Below are positions 34,046 to 43,923 of a DNA stretch of 64,000 bases, in pieces. Within the stretch, counting starts at the first letter, position 1. Each line of letters opens with the position of its first letter. The position numbers were made by a program, and so were the translations under genes. Origin of the DNA: Chthonomonas calidirosea (GTDB lineage Bacteria; Armatimonadota; Fimbriimonadia; Fimbriimonadales; Fimbriimonadaceae); the NCBI GenBank assembly GCA_945882415.1, contig CAMCWC010000010.1:1-64000 (forward strand). Reading direction: 5' to 3'. The notes beneath the pieces are model-generated. The model did not search any database. It saw nothing but the letters and a program-made list of their open reading frames with translations, and was not told the DNA's origin.

Positions 34046-35593
34046 ATGGTTACGGCCCTGATAGCCGGTGGATTATTGGCAATGACGCCCTCGCAGCAAG
34101 CAAAAAGCGATTTCGAAAAACGTGCAAACGACTGGCGCAATGGTGCCGTGGTCTACCAAGTTTTTGTAGACCGCTTTGTTCCACCAACGAACATTGCGGC
34201 CAAGCAAAGTTTGTATCAAACTCCCCTAAAGCCTTGGACCGAGTTACCTAAGGCGCGGTTTGATGAGAAGACCAAGTCCTACCCCCACGTTTACGACTTT
34301 TGGGGAGGCGACCTCAATGGTCTGTCCACGAAGTTGGACTATATCCAGCAATTAGGGGCGGATGTCGTTTATCTCAACCCGATTTTCACCTCACCCAGTA
34401 ATCACAAGTACGACACTACCGACTACCTAGAGATAGACCCCCAACTCGGAACGATGAGCGATTTTAAATCGCTTCTCAAACAGGTCCATGCCAAGAAAAT
34501 GCGCCTGATGCTTGATGGGGTTTTCAACCACATCGGTAACGAGTCACCGATTTTTCTCGAGGCAAAGTCGAACCCGAAGAGCGCAAGGCGAGATTGGTTC
34601 TTCATCGGAAATGAGTACGAAAAGGGCTATCGCGGTTGGGCGGGCGTGAGCTCAATGCCAGCTTTGAAGCTCGAAAATCCCGAGGTTCGGGATTACCTCT
34701 GGAGGTCTAAGACGAGCGTAGTGAACGATTATCTCAAGCTCGGGATCGATGGCTGGCGACTGGACGTCGCCTTCGAACTCGGACCCGATTACCTTTCGGA
34801 ACTGACAAAGTCGGCCCACGCCACCAAGAAGGGCTCGGCGGTGATCGGCGAAATCTCGGGATACCCCGCCGAATGGCACGGGGCGGTAGATGGCGTTTTC
34901 AACTTCCACAGCATCAACCTCGGCATCGAAATGCTGAACGGAAACGTGAGCGGTGGCCAAGTGGGTCAGATGTACGACGACCTCGTCGCCGATGCCGGAA
35001 TCGAACCACTTCTAAAGGCCTGGCTAATAACAGACAACCACGATACGCCGCGACTTTCGAGCGTAGTAAAGGATACCGAAACCCGGCACTTGGTGAAGGT
35101 TCTACAAATGACCCTACCGGGATCCCCCTGTCTCTACTACGGAACCGAACTCGGCCTACCTGGCGCGGGCGACCCCGAGTGTAGAGCACCTATGCCATGG
35201 GATAAAGTCACGGACTCCAATCCCGACTATGCGAGTACCAAGAACCTTTTGAAATTACGGAAAGCAATGCCGGCGCTCAAGTACGGCGACTACAAGTCGC
35301 TTCGAACCGACAAGTTGCTCGCATTCGCTCGCACCACCGATCGACTTCAGGACACCGTCATCGTGGTCATGAATCCGACGGCCAAAACGGTTAAGGAATC
35401 CTTCGCTTCGCGGGTCGGCCGAATCATGAGCTGGGGCGAAATGCTTGACGTTATGACCGGGAAAAAGTATCGTTCGATCACCGGAATGCTGAACCTCGAA
35501 TTGCCCGCAAAGAGCGCGATGATCCTGGTCCCCAGCACCGACCCATTTGGCGGTTACTCACCCTATCAGCGCATCCTCGATTCCGACGGCTAG
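34046..35593 (+). CDS. Alpha-amylase family (GH13) glycosidase
   Basis: 515 aa with a short hydrophobic leader (TALIAGGLLAM), possibly exported. The GH13 regions appear in order: region I LMLDGVFNHIG, region II GIDGWRLDVAFE (nucleophile Asp), region III AVIGEISGYPAEW (Glu) and region IV LITDNHDTPRLSS (Asp). The loop and active-site layout resemble neopullulanase/cyclomaltodextrinase or maltogenic amylase without their N-terminal domain. Acts on alpha-1,4-glucans or maltodextrin. TAAAGT sits six bases before the ATG. Confidence 0.9.
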   Translation: MVTALIAGGLLAMTPSQQAKSDFEKRANDWRNGAVVYQVFVDRFVPPTNIAAKQSLYQTPLKPWTELPKARFDEKTKSYPHVYDFWGGDLNGLSTKLDYIQQLGADVVYLNPIFTSPSNHKYDTTDYLEIDPQLGTMSDFKSLLKQVHAKKMRLMLDGVFNHIGNESPIFLEAKSNPKSARRDWFFIGNEYEKGYRGWAGVSSMPALKLENPEVRDYLWRSKTSVVNDYLKLGIDGWRLDVAFELGPDYLSELTKSAHATKKGSAVIGEISGYPAEWHGAVDGVFNFHSINLGIEMLNGNVSGGQVGQMYDDLVADAGIEPLLKAWLITDNHDTPRLSSVVKDTETRHLVKVLQMTLPGSPCLYYGTELGLPGAGDPECRAPMPWDKVTDSNPDYASTKNLLKLRKAMPALKYGDYKSLRTDKLLAFARTTDRLQDTVIVVMNPTAKTVKESFASRVGRIMSWGEMLDVMTGKKYRSITGMLNLELPAKSAMILVPSTDPFGGYSPYQRILDSDG

Positions 35594-35598
35594 CCAAA

Positions 35599-36153
35599 AT
35601 GCGATCGTTCACCAATCTGGAACTTCCCTCCGACCGGCTGCTGCTCCGACCGTTGCAGCAAGGCGATGCTGAGGAGCTGTTCCAGATTTTCTCGAACCCA
35701 CAAGTGATGCGCTACTGGAGCCATCCGGCCTGGGAGACCATCGCCAGCGCAAGAGAGCAAATTGAGCTAGACGAGGTGGAACTTGCTGAGGGCGATCACT
35801 TGCGGATGGGGATTTTTCGAAAGCAAGACGACGCCCTCATCGGAACCTGCAGCCTATTCGCCTTCGATATGCAAAACCGCCGGTGCGAACTAGGCTATGC
35901 GCTGCATCCCGACGCTTGGCATCAGGGCTTCATGCAGGAAGCCCTCTGCGTACTGCTGGACTACGCCTTCGACACGCTCAATTTGAACCGTCTTGAGGCA
36001 GACATCGACCCACGCAATGTCGCTTCCGCAAAGAGCCTGGAACGCTTGGGCTTTGTGCAAGAAGGACTGCTCCGACAACGGTGGATTGTGGGTGAGGAAG
36101 TCTCTGATTCGGCGTTGTACGGGTTGCTGAAAGAGGACTGGCGCAGTCGTTAG
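35599..36153 (+). CDS. GNAT acetyltransferase, RimJ/RimL type
   Basis: 184 aa. LPSDRLLLRPLQQGDAEELF at the N-terminus and LGYALHPDAWHQGFMQEAL and LEADIDPRNVASAKSLERLGF mark the RimJ/RimL-like acetyltransferase_3 group. Such enzymes acetylate N-termini of proteins or small amines. It starts five bases after the amylase stop, so it is probably co-transcribed. The 235 bp after it hold no clear feature. Confidence 0.87.
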   Translation: MRSFTNLELPSDRLLLRPLQQGDAEELFQIFSNPQVMRYWSHPAWETIASAREQIELDEVELAEGDHLRMGIFRKQDDALIGTCSLFAFDMQNRRCELGYALHPDAWHQGFMQEALCVLLDYAFDTLNLNRLEADIDPRNVASAKSLERLGFVQEGLLRQRWIVGEEVSDSALYGLLKEDWRSR

Positions 36154-36388
36154 CAAGAAAAATTTCGGAAATTTTCGCAAAGTTCCGAACTTTCGAATCC
36201 TTCAGAAACTTGTGAGGCTCTAACTAGATGGGGACGAAAAACGCTGGTTCGTTCGAAACGGTGGAATCTCTTCCCCAGCTTCACAGCGTCGTGGAACTCT
36301 CGCCGTACAGGATTTGAAGAGAATCCCAACACCTGTTCTGTGCAGACCCAAAGAGGACCGGCGGTTGAACTGCCGGATACCGTGATCC

Positions 36389-37729
36389 ATGAGTACCGAA
36401 ATCCTGGCAAGATTCCAATTTGCCTTCACATCCGCGTTCCATTACCTTTTCCCTCCCCTCAGCATCGGCCTTGGCCTGATCCTCGTGATCATGGAAGGGC
36501 TCTACCTAAAGACCGGTAAACCGATCTATCACCAGATGACCAAGTTCTGGGTGAACGTCTTCGCCGTCATCTTCAGCCTAGGCGTCGCCACCGGGATCGT
36601 TCTCGAGTTCGAATTTGGCACCAACTGGGCCACCTATTCCCGCTACGTAGGCGACATCTTTGGCAGCGCCCTTGCCGCCGAAGGCATCTTTGCCTTCTTT
36701 CTTGAATCTGGCTTCCTTGCCGTGCTCGTGTTCGGCTGGGATCGAGTCAGCCCGAAAGTGCACTTCCTGAGCACCTGCATGGTCGCGCTCGGCAGCACCT
36801 TCAGCGCCGTGTGGATCATCGTCGCGAACTCGTGGATGCAAACTCCCGCGGGCTACAAGATCGTTGGTGAGGGCAGAACCACCCGAGCCGAAATCACCGA
36901 TTTCTGGGCGATGGTTTTCAACCCAAGCGCAATGGACCGCCTTTCACACACCGTGAGCGCGGCTTGGATCACTGGGGCATTCCTTGTCATAAGCGTCAGC
37001 GCCTACTACCTTCGCAAGAATCGACACGTTGACTTCGCAAAAGCCAGCATGAAAATCGGTCTGACCGTTGCGGTCATGGCCAGTTTGTTACAGCTTTTCA
37101 CCGGGCATAGAAGCGCAGACGGAGTCTCGGTCAACCAGCCAGCAAAGCTCGCGGCTTTTGAGGGTCACTATGATTCAAGCAAGCCGATGGACGGCTATTT
37201 GGCAGGCTACGTTGACGAATCGACCCAGTCGGTAAAGGGCGTGCGAATCCCGGTGGATGGCTTCACAAGTTGGCTGCTTTACAAGGACGCATCTCGACCC
37301 GTCACCGGACTAGACAAGTTCCCGAAAGAAGACCGACCTCCGGTCCAAGTCGTGTTCCAGACCTATCACTTGATGGTCGGCATCGGATTCACGCTGATTG
37401 GTCTCTCGATCCTCGCCGGCTTCATGGCGTGGCGGAACATCCTGTGGCAGAACAAGCTCTTCTTGACCGTGCTCAGTTGGTCCGTGCTGTTGCCGCAACT
37501 TGCTAACCAAGCCGGCTGGGTGTCGGCAGAAATGGGTCGCCAGCCGTGGGTGGTGTACAACATTCTGCGCACGAAGGACGGCCTTTCGAAGGTCGTGAAA
37601 GCCGAGCAGATTCTGGCCAGCATCATCATCTTCGGCGCCATCTACGCGCTCCTCTTCTTCCTCTTCATCTATCTTCTGAACAAGAAGATCAAGACTGGGC
37701 CAGCCGTAACGGCGGAGGTGCCAGCATGA
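36389..37729 (+). CDS. cydA: Cytochrome bd ubiquinol oxidase subunit I
   Basis: 446 aa, nine or so transmembrane helices. [21 protein letters not shown] carries the heme-b595 ligand histidine, [15 protein letters not shown] and the periplasmic Q-loop follow, and [14 protein letters not shown] is the signature GRQPW motif. With CydB it oxidises quinol and reduces oxygen to water with high affinity. The Q-loop is of the short type. Overlaps cydB by four bases (ATGA). Confidence 0.95.
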   Translation: MSTEILARFQFAFTSAFHYLFPPLSIGLGLILVIMEGLYLKTGKPIYHQMTKFWVNVFAVIFSLGVATGIVLEFEFGTNWATYSRYVGDIFGSALAAEGIFAFFLESGFLAVLVFGWDRVSPKVHFLSTCMVALGSTFSAVWIIVANSWMQTPAGYKIVGEGRTTRAEITDFWAMVFNPSAMDRLSHTVSAAWITGAFLVISVSAYYLRKNRHVDFAKASMKIGLTVAVMASLLQLFTGHRSADGVSVNQPAKLAAFEGHYDSSKPMDGYLAGYVDESTQSVKGVRIPVDGFTSWLLYKDASRPVTGLDKFPKEDRPPVQVVFQTYHLMVGIGFTLIGLSILAGFMAWRNILWQNKLFLTVLSWSVLLPQLANQAGWVSAEMGRQPWVVYNILRTKDGLSKVVKAEQILASIIIFGAIYALLFFLFIYLLNKKIKTGPAVTAEVPA

Positions 37730-38754
37730 ATCCGTTCAACTACTTGCCTGAAATCTGGTTCTTTCTCGTTGGTGTCCTCTTGCTTGGATACGCGATTCTG
37801 GATGGCTTCGATCTGGGCGTCGGAGCATGGCTTCTCCGAGCAAAAGGCGATACCGACCGGCGAATGCTTCTGAACGCCATCGGCCCCGTTTGGGATGGCA
37901 ACGAAGTCTGGCTTGTTGTCGGCGGAGGTGCGCTATTTGCCGCCTTCCCGAACGTCTATGCCACCGTATTCAGCGGCTTCTACTTGCCGTTCATTCTGCT
38001 GCTCGTCGGCCTCATCTTCCGCGCGGTTGCGATTGAGTTCCGGAGTAAAGAGGAAGACACACGCTGGCGGTCCTTTTGGGATGCGAGCTTCTCAATTGCT
38101 TCCATCCTGATTGCCGTCCTGAGCGGAGTCGCGCTCGGGAACATCGCCCTCGGCGTCCCGATTGGTAGCGACGGCGAATACGCGGGCGGGTTCTTCAACC
38201 TGCTGAATCCCTACGCGCTGATCACGGGCGTCACCGCCCTGGCGCTATTCATGATGCACGGAAGCATCTATCTCGTACTCAAAACGGAGGGCGAGTTGCA
38301 GGAAACGGCGCGCGGCTGGGTGAAGACCGGCATGATCTTCTTCATCGTGATGTACGGCATATTGACGATGGCGACCCTCATCTTTGCGCCTCACATGGCT
38401 TCGAAGATTCAGAGCAATCCATGGTTCATCTTCCTGCCGATCGTGACGATGCTATTCGTCGCCAACGTGCCGCGCGAGATCTCTCGTGGCAAGGAGATGA
38501 ATGCGTTCCTTTCGAGCTGCGGCGTCATTGGCTCTCTGCTCGCTCTGTTTGGACTGGGGCTGTTCCCGAACCTTGTGCTCTCGAGCCCAACCGCGGCGAA
38601 CAGCCTCACCATTTACAACTCGTCGTCAAGCCAGGCCTCGCTGACCACGATGTTCTACATCACACTCCTCGGATTTCCCTTTGTAGTGGCTTACACAGTT
38701 GCCATCTATTGGGTTTTCCGCGGGAAAGTCCAGTCGCACTCGTTGCACTACTAA
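37726..38754 (+). CDS. cydB: Cytochrome bd ubiquinol oxidase subunit II
   Basis: 342 aa from the ATG at 37726, in the ATGA overlap with cydA; the frame upstream of this lies inside cydA. EIWFFLVGVLLLGYAILDGFDLGVG at the N-terminus and GPVWDGNEVWLVVGGGALFAAFP are signature sequences of CydB. Eight or so transmembrane helices. No cydX or cydDC is seen beside it. Confidence 0.95.
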   Translation: MNPFNYLPEIWFFLVGVLLLGYAILDGFDLGVGAWLLRAKGDTDRRMLLNAIGPVWDGNEVWLVVGGGALFAAFPNVYATVFSGFYLPFILLLVGLIFRAVAIEFRSKEEDTRWRSFWDASFSIASILIAVLSGVALGNIALGVPIGSDGEYAGGFFNLLNPYALITGVTALALFMMHGSIYLVLKTEGELQETARGWVKTGMIFFIVMYGILTMATLIFAPHMASKIQSNPWFIFLPIVTMLFVANVPREISRGKEMNAFLSSCGVIGSLLALFGLGLFPNLVLSSPTAANSLTIYNSSSSQASLTTMFYITLLGFPFVVAYTVAIYWVFRGKVQSHSLHY

Positions 38755-38759
38755 GCCGT

Positions 38760-38798
38760 TTTGGATTGGCCGGTCCCGGATGGACCGGCCAGTCCAAA
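38760..38798. terminator. Long stem-loop after cydAB
   Basis: 38760-38776 pairs with 38782-38798 over 17 bp with one wobble and a five-base loop. There is no U-tract. It separates cydB from the DUF1275 gene and probably terminates or protects the cydAB message. Confidence 0.6.
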
Positions 38799-38813
38799 CG
38801 CTAAGCTAGAACG

Positions 38814-39485
38814 GTGACGCGCTACGATCGTTCGTCCATCAAACTCGCGGTCGGGCTTGCCGCGCTGGCGGGCTACGTGGACGCGTCTGGATTTCTCGCG
38901 ACGGGCGGACTGTTCGTCTCGTTTATGAGCGGAAACTCGACCCGATTCGCGGTTCAGCTTTCCGAAGGCAAATTCGAACTTGCGGGTCTGACGCTGGGCG
39001 TGCTCGGGCTGTTTGTGACGGGCGTCGTTCTGGGGTCTGTCATTTCTCGCGTGAGCGCGGCTCGCCGGAAGGCCGCTGTTCTGTTCTTTGTCGGAACCTG
39101 TCTCAGCATCGCCGCCGTGTTGTACGGACTCGGACAGCAGCGTGCAAGTACGGCCCTCCTGATCCTTGCCATGGGCGCAGAAAACACCGTGTTTCAACGC
39201 GATGGCGAAGTATCGATCGGCCTCACTTACATGACTGGCACCCTCGTGAAGCTCGGCCAGCAGATCGCCGGCATGTTCTTCGGCGGCCCGCGCGACGGCT
39301 GGCTCCGATATGCCCTCAGTTGGAGCGGGCTGGTGACCGGCGCGGTTCTTGGCGCGCTGGGACACTCCTACTTTGAGCGATACAGCCTGTGGCCTGCGGC
39401 GGTGGCTGCGTTCGCTTTTATGTTTGTTGCCAATAGACTACAGTCCGCTGAACCTGAGCCCGCGCGACCTAACGATCAGGCTTGA
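38814..39485 (+). CDS. DUF1275 (YoaK-like) membrane protein
   Basis: 223 aa, GTG start, with TAAGCT six bases upstream as a possible -10. Six hydrophobic segments. KLAVGLAALAGYVDASGFL and LFVSFMSGNSTRFAVQL at the N-terminus and ENTVFQRDGEVSIGLTYMTGTLVKLGQ in the middle are the DUF1275 signatures. Function of the family is not established. Confidence 0.9.
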   Translation: MTRYDRSSIKLAVGLAALAGYVDASGFLATGGLFVSFMSGNSTRFAVQLSEGKFELAGLTLGVLGLFVTGVVLGSVISRVSAARRKAAVLFFVGTCLSIAAVLYGLGQQRASTALLILAMGAENTVFQRDGEVSIGLTYMTGTLVKLGQQIAGMFFGGPRDGWLRYALSWSGLVTGAVLGALGHSYFERYSLWPAAVAAFAFMFVANRLQSAEPEPARPNDQA

Positions 39486-39504
39486 AAGTCGGTATTACTA
39501 ATCA

Positions 39505-39798
39505 GTGGTCAGCTCTGCGCTCGCACGGTTCAAGTTCATCGGAATGCTCGAAGGCGCGTCGTTCCTCATCCTTCTTCTCATCGGAATGCCGCTGAAATAC
39601 ATCGCAAAGATGCCGGAGGCGGTTTACATCACAGGAAGCCTGCACGGCTTCCTTTTCGTGGTGTACATCATCGCGCTCCTGCTCGCCTGGAACAAAGAAA
39701 AGTGGCCGTTCAAAACGGCCTTCTTTGCCGGAGCGGCTTCAGTGCTCCCGCTCGGCCCGTTCGTTTTCGACCGCTGGTTAGAAAAGCAAAAGGCCTAG
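39505..39798 (+). CDS. DUF3817 membrane protein
   Basis: 97 aa, GTG start. Three transmembrane helices. RFKFIGMLEGASFLILLLIGMPLKY and VYITGSLHGFLFVVYIIALL match DUF3817 (YdzA-like). Function unknown. Its stop TAG at 39796-39798 overlaps the converging stop of the DUF1080 gene. Confidence 0.88.
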   Translation: MVSSALARFKFIGMLEGASFLILLLIGMPLKYIAKMPEAVYITGSLHGFLFVVYIIALLLAWNKEKWPFKTAFFAGAASVLPLGPFVFDRWLEKQKA

Positions 39799-40568
39799 CT
39801 CTTCAGAATCTGCACTTCAATCTTTCGGAACTGAACCGGGTGGCTCTCGGACTGAAGGCTGATCGTGCCTTCTGGAATGAGAAGCTGTCCGTCTCGGATG
39901 AGCTTCTTGCCATCGGCATCTTTCGGATCAAGCTGCGGCTTCGAGTAGCGCATGACTTCCTCGCCGTTGATGCGGTGGATGATTTCGCCGGTGCCGTGAA
40001 CTTCCACCTCGGCGGTCACCCACTGTTCGCCCGGGAAAGTCTTGGAAGTTGACTCCGTACAGTGCTGCGTGTGCAGCTTGCCCTTGTATTCAACATTGGT
40101 GCCGGGCGTGCAGAGGTTCGCGGTAGATCGAGTCTGGCCGGCATCTGCACCCAGAAACTGGACTTCGATCGAAACCGGGAAGTCCTGATCGAGTCCGATC
40201 GTTTCTGGCCGTTGGCCGTGGATCATGAAGCCCGAGTTTTTGTACGCCCAGCCCGGCCCGCCTTTGCACTGCTCGCCAATGAACCGGTACTCCGCCCGAA
40301 TCTTGTAGCTGCCGTAGGGCACTTTGTAATACAAGTGCCCATACCGCTCGTTGAAGTTTTCGTACTTTTCGTAGCCAACCGTGATCGCGCCGTCCTGCAC
40401 TCGGAACGTGTTGCCGAAGTTGTCACCCAGCTTGTAGCCCTTGATCTTGGGCGTCCAGCCGCTCAGGTCTTTCCCGTTGAAAACGGAGAACCAGTGGCCA
40501 TCCAAAGTGGAATTGGCCACGGTCGGAGCAAGGAATAGGGCAGCGAGAAGAGCGACCGGCGCACGCAT
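39795..40568 (-). CDS. Secreted DUF1080 (3-keto-disaccharide hydrolase-like) protein
   Basis: 257 aa with signal peptide (VALLAALFLAPTVANS). One concanavalin-like DUF1080 domain: WFSVFNGKDLSGWTPK, YGSYKIRAEYRFIGEQ, NSGFMIHGQRPETIGLDQDFPVSIEVQ, ending in FRKIEVQIL. Members cleave 3-keto-glycosides produced by Gfo/Idh/MocA-type oxidases, of which an exported one is at 15693. The link is an inference. Confidence 0.9.
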   Translation of the reverse strand: MRAPVALLAALFLAPTVANSTLDGHWFSVFNGKDLSGWTPKIKGYKLGDNFGNTFRVQDGAITVGYEKYENFNERYGHLYYKVPYGSYKIRAEYRFIGEQCKGGPGWAYKNSGFMIHGQRPETIGLDQDFPVSIEVQFLGADAGQTRSTANLCTPGTNVEYKGKLHTQHCTESTSKTFPGEQWVTAEVEVHGTGEIIHRINGEEVMRYSKPQLDPKDADGKKLIRDGQLLIPEGTISLQSESHPVQFRKIEVQILKS

Positions 40569-40593
40569 CGCACAACGCTACCCCGAACGATGG

Positions 40594-42969
40594 TCAGTCT
40601 TCGTCGCGAACATCCATCCCGAACCGGCGAACTGCTCCCGGATACGGCACGTTGCCCTTCACGCTCCGCCAAATCGCTTCGTTCAAAGCGATTTCCTGGC
40701 TCAGCGTCAACTGGTCGGGCTCGGAAAAGTCGATCGCTGCGAGCAGCGGAGTTTCTTTCGCCGCCGGATTCTTGGCTTCGAGGTCCGTCTTCGGCCGCTT
40801 GGCCACATACGGCGTGAGATCTGGCTTGTTGTGGAAGCTGCGATACATCGGCGTCGCAGCGGCATCGAACTGGCTCATCGGCTGCAAGCCAAGAATCAGC
40901 TCGATCGTCCGAACCGTCGAAGTCGTCGTGTAGTGAGTTCGGTCCAAGCCGGAGTTCCGGGTGTACGGAGAAATCACGAGGCTGACCGTTCGGTGCGCGT
41001 CCACGTGGTCCGGCCCGTTCTGCGCATCGTCTTCCAGAACAAAGATCGCGAACTTCGACCAGTAGCTACTCTTGGAGATCGTCTCAACGAGCTTGCCAAG
41101 ACCGTAGTCGTTGCTTGCCACCGATGCCTGTGGGGTAAAGGCTCCCGCACGGGTACCGCTCGTGTGGTCTTCGCTCAGGGCCATCACCATGAAGTCCGGC
41201 ATCGTCTTCTTCGCTTCAAATTCCTTGAACTCGTTGATGAAGATGTCGACCGCTTTGTAGTCTCGCTCGTTCTTTGATCGCGCCGAAGCCCAGGCGTCGC
41301 TACGGCGGTCGGTGGTGTGATAGTAATAGGTTCGGTAGGTCTTCCCGGCCCGACGAACGTGGTCCCAGATGAAGCCGGATGGGGTCGTCGAGAGTTCCAA
41401 GCTCAACCGCGGTGTTCCCTTTCCGCTGTACTGCTGCGGCCAGGTGCGCTGCATGAAGTCCGGAACGTAAGCGCCCTTACTCCAATGGTGCCCGTCAACC
41501 GAGACTTCGCCGCTGGCGTAGAAATTGTCTTGTAGAACGAAGTCCATTGCCAGTTGGCGGTGGTTCGGGGCGACGTCTTCTCCGAACAAAGTCAGTTTCG
41601 GATCGCCGTTGCCGTACGGCTTCCCGTTCTTCTTCAGGTCGCCGAACATCTGGTCGTAGGTTCGGTTTTCCTTAATGATGTAGAGAACGTGCTTGATCGG
41701 CGACGGGTCGCCGAGTCGACTTGGGATTGGGCTCGTGCCCGCTTTCGGCGCGGTCAGTGGCTTTTCCACGACGCCTTCTCGATACGGCGACAGATCGCGA
41801 ACTTGCTTCGACATCTTGTCCAGATCCGCTCCCTTCGGCACGTCGACCTTTGTGAGGAGGCCCTTGAGGAGAACAACGATGTACGGATATCCCTTCGGCG
41901 CGATCGGATCGATCTTGTCGGTATCGCCGTTCGGTCCGGTTCCGTAACCTTTGCCGGCAGCGGCGAGGAGGGTCTTGCCATCGGCGAGCACGCCTAACGC
42001 GGTCGGATACGCGCCGGTTGGGACAAACCCTTCCACTCGGGTCGCCATTCGGTCAGCGATGTTCAAGATTCCGACGCAGTTGTTGTCTGAGTTTGCGACG
42101 TAGAGTCGCTTTCCGTCGGCGGTCAGCGCCAATGCATGTGGGGTTGAACCGGCCGGAGCATTTGGCCAAGGCCGAATGTTTATTCGCTCTTCTCGGGTGC
42201 CCGTGTAAAGGTCAAAGATATCAACGGTGTCGTCGTTTCCGCACGAAACAAACAGTCGCTCGCCCTGGACGAGCAGGTCGTTCGGGTGCCGTCCGGTTGC
42301 GTAGCTCTTAGTGATCGTGAATTCGGTCGCGTCGATTCGGATGGCTCGCTCTGCGCCTTGAAGCGAAACAAGCATGTCGTAGCCCACGCGTCGAACCTGG
42401 TACGGAGATGACCCAACCGGCAACGCCAGCTTAGCGACGGACGCGCCCGTTTCGAGGTCAATCTTGCGGAGCTCATCTCCGGCCGCAAGGGCAACGACCA
42501 CATACTTTTCATCCGCCGTTAGCTGTAACCCTGCCAGCCAGCCGGTGTTGCCCTTGATCTCGGTAACCGGCAAGGTCTTTTCGAGTTTGAGTTCTCCATC
42601 CAGCGCGACCGAAACGATGTGAATGTTATTCCCGGTCCCGCCGCTCACCACGAGCTTGCTCGAATCTGCCATCCAAGCCATGCCGATCCATGCGCGGCCG
42701 AGGCTTAACTTCTTTGCGACTTTGCCCGTAGCAGCATCAACTACGAATAGCTGATGACTCCCTTGCCCCGCCGAAACGAAAGCAATCCATTTTCCGTTCG
42801 GGCTAGACACCCCACCCGCCGCGAGGTCACCGATGGTTTCGCTCGGACCTGCCGGGGAGATTCGCCAACCGGAAGGGAGATAGGTCGCTACTTTCGGCTG
42901 AAAAGCGGTGAACGCAACGGCCGAGGCAACAACGGCGATTCCGGCAAAAAGGGTTAGTTTCTTGTTCAT
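40594..42969 (-). CDS. Exported beta-propeller/phosphoesterase fusion
   Basis: 791 aa from the ATG at 42967-42969; a GTG five codons upstream overlaps the previous stop (GTGA) and is possible. Signal peptide, then a YncE-like seven-blade propeller about 40-370 (GVSSPNGKWIAFVSAG, LALTADGKRLYVANSDNN). A phosphoesterase domain of the phospholipase C/acid phosphatase family follows from about 420: HVLYIIKENRTYDQMFGDL, GEVSVDGHHWSKG, MALSEDHTSG, FVLEDDAQNGPDHVDAHR. Such proteins are annotated as bifunctional YncE/alkaline phosphatase family. It lies downstream of the Pho-like prepilin gene on the same strand. Confidence 0.88.
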   Translation of the reverse strand: MNKKLTLFAGIAVVASAVAFTAFQPKVATYLPSGWRISPAGPSETIGDLAAGGVSSPNGKWIAFVSAGQGSHQLFVVDAATGKVAKKLSLGRAWIGMAWMADSSKLVVSGGTGNNIHIVSVALDGELKLEKTLPVTEIKGNTGWLAGLQLTADEKYVVVALAAGDELRKIDLETGASVAKLALPVGSSPYQVRRVGYDMLVSLQGAERAIRIDATEFTITKSYATGRHPNDLLVQGERLFVSCGNDDTVDIFDLYTGTREERINIRPWPNAPAGSTPHALALTADGKRLYVANSDNNCVGILNIADRMATRVEGFVPTGAYPTALGVLADGKTLLAAAGKGYGTGPNGDTDKIDPIAPKGYPYIVVLLKGLLTKVDVPKGADLDKMSKQVRDLSPYREGVVEKPLTAPKAGTSPIPSRLGDPSPIKHVLYIIKENRTYDQMFGDLKKNGKPYGNGDPKLTLFGEDVAPNHRQLAMDFVLQDNFYASGEVSVDGHHWSKGAYVPDFMQRTWPQQYSGKGTPRLSLELSTTPSGFIWDHVRRAGKTYRTYYYHTTDRRSDAWASARSKNERDYKAVDIFINEFKEFEAKKTMPDFMVMALSEDHTSGTRAGAFTPQASVASNDYGLGKLVETISKSSYWSKFAIFVLEDDAQNGPDHVDAHRTVSLVISPYTRNSGLDRTHYTTTSTVRTIELILGLQPMSQFDAAATPMYRSFHNKPDLTPYVAKRPKTDLEAKNPAAKETPLLAAIDFSEPDQLTLSQEIALNEAIWRSVKGNVPYPGAVRRFGMDVRDED

Positions 42970-42980
42970 TTCTGTAAGTC

Positions 42981-43844
42981 TCACTTACTCGCGTTAAATT
43001 TCGGCAGCGTGCTCACCAATTTGCGCAGCATCTTCTGTTCTTTCACCACAACCTGCAGCATCAGATCGTCAACTTTCGCCTGCTTCGCTTCATCGGCAAG
43101 CGGTTTTCGGATCGCGACGTCAGAGATTTCTTCCTTGGTAAGCCCCGCTTCCTTGCCGACTTCGTAGATGACGTTCCCGAGCTGGACGCTCTGTTTTTCT
43201 CGGTAGTCCTTGCTCCAAGTTTTGAATGTGGCCTGTTCTTTCTCCCACACCTTTGCCGTTTCGGGAGAGGCCTTGGAAAAATGCTTGATCCCGTCGGTGT
43301 AGACCTGATTGACGAGGGAAAGCCCTGCGGCAACGCTGAGGGTCGTAATCGGTTCTAGTCGAATCACTCGGTATCCCGCGACTTGCAGGGCAGTGTAGTA
43401 CTCGCCCGCTTCGGCGCTGTTGTCCTTGGAGAGCTTCTCGCCGTGCGCGGAAAGACCGCGTAAAACACTCAGGCTCGATTCATTTTCGTGGGCCGGAAGC
43501 TCGGGGATGTAGTGGATGACGTCCTTCTTTTCGTTGCCCGCAAGCAAAGATTTCGTTGCCGCGGCGGTGTCGCCTTCCTTCGCCGCAATGGCTGCTCGGA
43601 GGTAATCGGTGTATCCATTTTCCGGCTTGGCCTCTTCTGCCTTTTTCAGCAGTTCCCGCGCTTTCGAAGGCTCTACGTTAGCCGTTTCCGACACTCCTCG
43701 AAACGCCTCGCCGACGGTCGTGTCGACGTATTGCTGGTCGAGGGCGGCGTTCATCCTGAGCATCTCCGAGCCTCGAGTGGCCCAAAGGTAGCCAGCAACG
43801 GCCAAGAGAACAAATGCGATCAGGGGTAAGGACTTCTTAAGCAT
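42981..43844 (-). CDS. Membrane-anchored helical protein, unknown function
   Basis: 287 aa. An N-terminal transmembrane helix (LPLIAFVLLAVAGYLWA) precedes an almost wholly alpha-helical, lysine- and glutamate-rich domain with TPR-like pieces (ARELLKKAEEAKPENGYTDYLRAAIAAKEGDTAAATKSL split by loops). No family recognised. The stop TGA touches the start of the phosphoesterase gene, so the two are co-transcribed and probably function together, for example in export or activity of the phosphoesterase. Confidence 0.68.
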   Translation of the reverse strand: MLKKSLPLIAFVLLAVAGYLWATRGSEMLRMNAALDQQYVDTTVGEAFRGVSETANVEPSKARELLKKAEEAKPENGYTDYLRAAIAAKEGDTAAATKSLLAGNEKKDVIHYIPELPAHENESSLSVLRGLSAHGEKLSKDNSAEAGEYYTALQVAGYRVIRLEPITTLSVAAGLSLVNQVYTDGIKHFSKASPETAKVWEKEQATFKTWSKDYREKQSVQLGNVIYEVGKEAGLTKEEISDVAIRKPLADEAKQAKVDDLMLQVVVKEQKMLRKLVSTLPKFNASK

Positions 43845-43876
43845 ACGGTTTCGCTCAGATTAGCGGTTTTGCCGAG

Positions 43877-43906
43877 AAAAGGGTCCATCCCTTTCGGAAT
43901 GGACCC
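43877..43906 (-). terminator. Terminator of the minus-strand prepilin gene
   Basis: GGGTCCAT (43881-43888) pairs with ATGGACCC (43899-43906), with inner CC/GG pairs possible, and AAAA at 43877-43880 is a short U-run on the minus strand. Leakage would feed the two genes downstream. Confidence 0.75.
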
Positions 43907-43923
43907 TGAGTTACGCGTTGACC

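Noticed and set aside
36154-36388. tRNA-like sequence before cydA (tacaggatttgaag, cggttgaactgccgg)
   Set aside because: T-loop-like pieces are present but no cloverleaf, acceptor stem or anticodon arm can be built; not enough to call a remnant.
38760-38798. The long inverted repeat after cydB as an insertion-sequence end
   Set aside because: There is no transposase nearby and no second copy in the window; a transcript-end stem-loop is the simpler reading.
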